Assembly (NCBI GenBank): GCA_018903055.1
Contig: JAHIPW010000143.1
Span: forward strand, 1 to 6,507
Direction of reading: 5' to 3'
Source of the DNA: a bacterium
GTDB lineage: Bacteria; UBP18; UBA7526
DNA length: 6,507 nucleotides
A program made the position numbers and the translations under genes. The number at the start of each line of letters is the position of its first letter. Within the stretch, counting starts at the first letter, position 1. Below the pieces are notes generated by a model. It searched no databases and had not been told where the DNA came from. It saw only the letters and a program-made list of their open reading frames with translations. Positions 5,386 through 6,507 of the stretch are shown here, piece by piece.

Positions 5386-5894
5386 AGGCTCTCCAGCCCC
5401 TCTATCATGTGAATGATCATCTTCTTATTCTTTAAATCGATTTTCTTAACTACTTCCTTTGTTGCTGGAATCCAGAGCTCCTTTCCGTTCTTTACAACGT
5501 AGATATCATTGCCTGGATTTTTTATGACATCAACGACCTTGCCCAACCTTTCTCCCTGCTCACTCTCCACTTCAAGGCCTATAAGATCGTCAATATAGTA
5601 CTCGCCCCTCTTTAACTTTATCCTCTCTTCTTCGGAAATGGCAGTGAAAGAATCTTTTAGTTCCTCTGCCTGGCTAATGCTATCATAACCTTTGATCTTT
5701 AAGATGACAAATCCCCTATGATGCCAGGCCTTCTCTATCTCTATGGTAAGGGGCTCTTTCCCCTTCTGGATCAAATAGATTTTTTTTAAACTTTGGAATC
5801 TATCTGGAAAATCGGTTAAGGGAATGACCCTTACCTCTCCCTTATTCCCCTGGGTAGCAACCACCCTCCCGATATTTACCAACTCTTCTTGCAC
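5382..5894 (-). CDS. rimM: 16S rRNA processing/30S maturation protein RimM
   Basis: RimM binds S19 and assists late maturation of the 30S head, including 16S 5' processing. With a GTG start at 5892-5894 the protein has 170 residues, the normal family length. The N-terminal barrel shows [29 protein letters not shown]-type sequence (residues 5-33), followed by EEL at 77-79. The PRC barrel begins near [13 protein letters not shown] (97-109) and includes [17 protein letters not shown] and [11 protein letters not shown]. An in-frame ATG at 5990 would add 32 residues, but those are encoded by spacer repeat DNA and have no family counterpart. TAAGGTGAT directly upstream of the GTG supports the shorter form. 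A second GTG three codons upstream (5903) is an alternative. It overlaps trmD by 4 bp, the classical order. Confidence 0.93.
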   Translation of the reverse strand: MQEELVNIGRVVATQGNKGEVRVIPLTDFPDRFQSLKKIYLIQKGKEPLTIEIEKAWHHRGFVILKIKGYDSISQAEELKDSFTAISEEERIKLKRGEYYIDDLIGLEVESEQGERLGKVVDVIKNPGNDIYVVKNGKELWIPATKEVVKKIDLKNKKMIIHMIEGLESL

Positions 5895-5898
5895 GGAA

Positions 5899-5907
5899 AT
5901 CACCTTA
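5899..5907 (-). promoter_or_regulatory. Ribosome binding site deciding the rimM start
   Basis: The minus strand reads TAAGGTGAT, then TTCC, then GTG. It closely matches the complement of the 16S 3' end (TAAGGAGGTGAT with three bases missing). It favours the GTG at 5894 over the upstream ATG at 5990, which lies in repeat sequence. Confidence 0.6.
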
Positions 5908-5942
5908 TTTACAAATTTGTCGATTTTCGTCAGACGGTTGCC

Positions 5943-5998
5943 CTTCACTTCGTTCAGGATACCTCGCCAAAGTGAAGTATCCCGAGCCAACGGCGAGG
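5943..5998. repeat. Overlapping inverted repeats upstream of rimM
   Basis: Three perfect inverted pairs interlock: CTTCACTT (5943-5950) with AAGTGAAG (5970-5977); GGATAC (5957-5962) with GTATCC (5977-5982); and CCTCGCC (5962-5968) with GGCGAGG (5992-5998). They cannot all form at once, so alternative folds are possible. The minus strand contains CTGAACGAAGTGAAGG, a style of motif echoed by GAGCGTTAGCGAAAGG at 6217-6232. Confidence 0.7.
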
Positions 5999-6001
5999 GG
6001 C

Positions 6002-6023
6002 GGTTACGAAGCTCGTTTCGTCT
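6002..6023 (+). repeat. 22-bp dispersed repeat, copy B2
   Basis: Matches 3267-3288 in the same orientation at 18 of 22 positions (GGTTACG at the left, GTTTCGTCT at the right). Confidence 0.55.
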
Positions 6024-6046
6024 ATCAGTGATTGGTAGCCGACTAT

Positions 6047-6178
6047 AGAAAACAGAGATCGGTTGTTAGAAAACAGAAATCAGTAGGGAAAACAGAGAAC
6101 AGAAAACTGGAAAAACTGATTTCAGATTTCCGATTTCACTACCGTTTTCCGATTTCCATCAACTGTTTTCTGATTTCA
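6047..6178. repeat. Long imperfect palindrome of GAAAACAG/GAAATCAG units
   Basis: The left half carries tandem-like units of about 20 bp beginning GAAAACAG (6048, 6069, 6088). The right half carries the same words on the opposite strand (CGATTTC, GTTTTCC, CTGTTTTCTGATTTC). GAAAACAGAAATCAG (6069-6083) matches the reverse complement of 6163-6177 at 13 of 15 positions, giving a large imperfect hairpin centred near 6120. The strand asymmetry in composition is sharp: A-rich on the left, T-rich on the right. Confidence 0.7.
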
Positions 6179-6180
6179 AT

Positions 6181-6210
6181 GAAACGAGTCGCGCAACCCT
6201 TCAACGTATA
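6181..6210 (+). repeat. 30-bp dispersed repeat, copy A2
   Basis: Inverted counterpart of 3255-3284 (26 of 30 positions). It adjoins the end of the long palindrome and lies about 60 bp downstream of khpA. Confidence 0.75.
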
Positions 6211-6273
6211 AGGAAGCCTTTCGCTAACGCTCAAGAACCTTGTTTTCTCACTTCGTTTGAAAATAACGTTTTC

Positions 6274-6507
6274 CTATTCTGTAATCTTCAGAATGACCCT
6301 CTTGCCCGCTTTGGCTGCTGCAGCACTTAGAAGGATACGCAGAGCATTTGCTATCTTTCCTCCCTTTCCAATCACCTTTCCCAATTCCTCAGGTGCCGTA
6401 CGCAGCTCTAAAACGGTTACTCCTCCTTCCTCTTCTATCTCTCTCACCTCCACCTTATCCTTTTCATCGACCAAAGACTTGGCAATATACTCGATTAATT
6501 CCTTCAC
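6274..6507 (-). CDS. khpA: KH-domain RNA-binding protein KhpA
   Basis: KhpA is a small single-KH RNA-binding protein; in Gram-positive species it pairs with KhpB (Jag) and affects cell size and RNA regulation. The 77-residue product begins KELIEYIAKSLVDEKDKVEV, typical of the family, and carries the nucleic-acid-binding GXXG loop as GKGG (47-50) inside EELGKVIGKGGKIANALRILL (40-60). It ends VILKITE, as expected. The GTG codon at 6505-6507 occupies the window edge. Family length indicates it is the true start and that the gene is complete, but its ribosome binding site is outside the window. It stands at the head of the visible run. In many genomes rpsP precedes it, but that part is not in view. 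Confidence 0.93.
   Translation of the reverse strand: MKELIEYIAKSLVDEKDKVEVREIEEEGGVTVLELRTAPEELGKVIGKGGKIANALRILLSAAAAKAGKRVILKITE

Larger units (their letters stand above)
5895..6273. other. 379-bp repeat-rich spacer between khpA and rimM
   Basis: No gene is supported here. From the rimM side outward it holds: the rimM ribosome binding site, overlapping inverted repeats (5943-5998), dispersed repeat B2 (6002-6023), a long imperfect A-rich/T-rich palindrome (6047-6178), dispersed repeat A2 (6181-6210), and CGAAGTGAG/GAGCGTTAGCGAAAGG-type short motifs (6217-6259, minus strand). I could not identify a convincing promoter or a U-tract terminator, although a gap this long in an otherwise compact run makes an internal promoter possible. 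Confidence 0.7.

Noticed and set aside
5382-5990. rimM starting from the ATG at 5990 (202 residues)
   Set aside because: The extra 32 residues come from repeat sequence and have no family counterpart; the GTG at 5894 has a better ribosome binding site and gives the normal length.
6047-6178. Possible CRISPR-like array (units of about 20 bp)
   Set aside because: Units are degenerate, adjacent without unique spacers, and reappear inverted in the second half; no cas genes are nearby.

Overview
The window is bacterial chromosome from an organism I cannot place with confidence. All nine genes are on the minus strand. Codon use is uniform, GC looks like the mid-forties by eye, and initiation is mixed (ATG, GTG, TTG). 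The repeat-rich spacers resemble those of uncultivated candidate-phylum genomes. That is an impression, not a phylogenetic result.

Read in the direction of transcription (right to left), the order is khpA (KH RNA-binding protein), rimM (16S maturation factor), trmD (tRNA m1G37 methyltransferase), rplS (ribosomal protein L19), lepB (signal peptidase I), rnhB (RNase HII), yraN (UPF0102 nuclease-fold protein), an unrecognised exported protein, and comM/yifB (Mg-chelatase-like AAA+ ATPase, cut by the left edge). This is the widely conserved ribosome-maturation/tRNA-modification block with its usual downstream neighbours. Tight junctions tie it together: rimM/trmD overlap by 4 bp, rnhB/yraN overlap by 4 bp, the rplS-lepB gap is 17 bp and the yraN-exported protein gap is 15 bp. 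All are housekeeping genes except the exported protein.

The unusual content is repetitive DNA. Four spacers hold short hairpins, inverted repeats or tandem repeats: khpA-rimM (379 bp), trmD-rplS (160 bp), lepB-rnhB (186 bp) and exported protein-comM (260 bp). The most notable element is a two-hairpin palindrome of about 60-65 bp. One copy lies in the spacer before comM (1638-1696). A second, opposite in orientation, lies inside trmD (5086-5151). The stems differ between copies but each stays self-complementary, while the linker and the TTT loop are conserved. In trmD the copy is part of an in-frame insertion of about 50 codons that leaves the reading frame and the catalytic residues intact, so it appears to be a palindromic element tolerated within an essential protein. 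A different 30-bp repeat links the khpA-rimM and lepB-rnhB spacers in inverted orientation. Repeat sequence also runs up to the rimM start and opens a misleading upstream ATG.

I saw no tRNA, rRNA, CRISPR array, transposase gene, classical riboswitch or convincing U-tract terminator.
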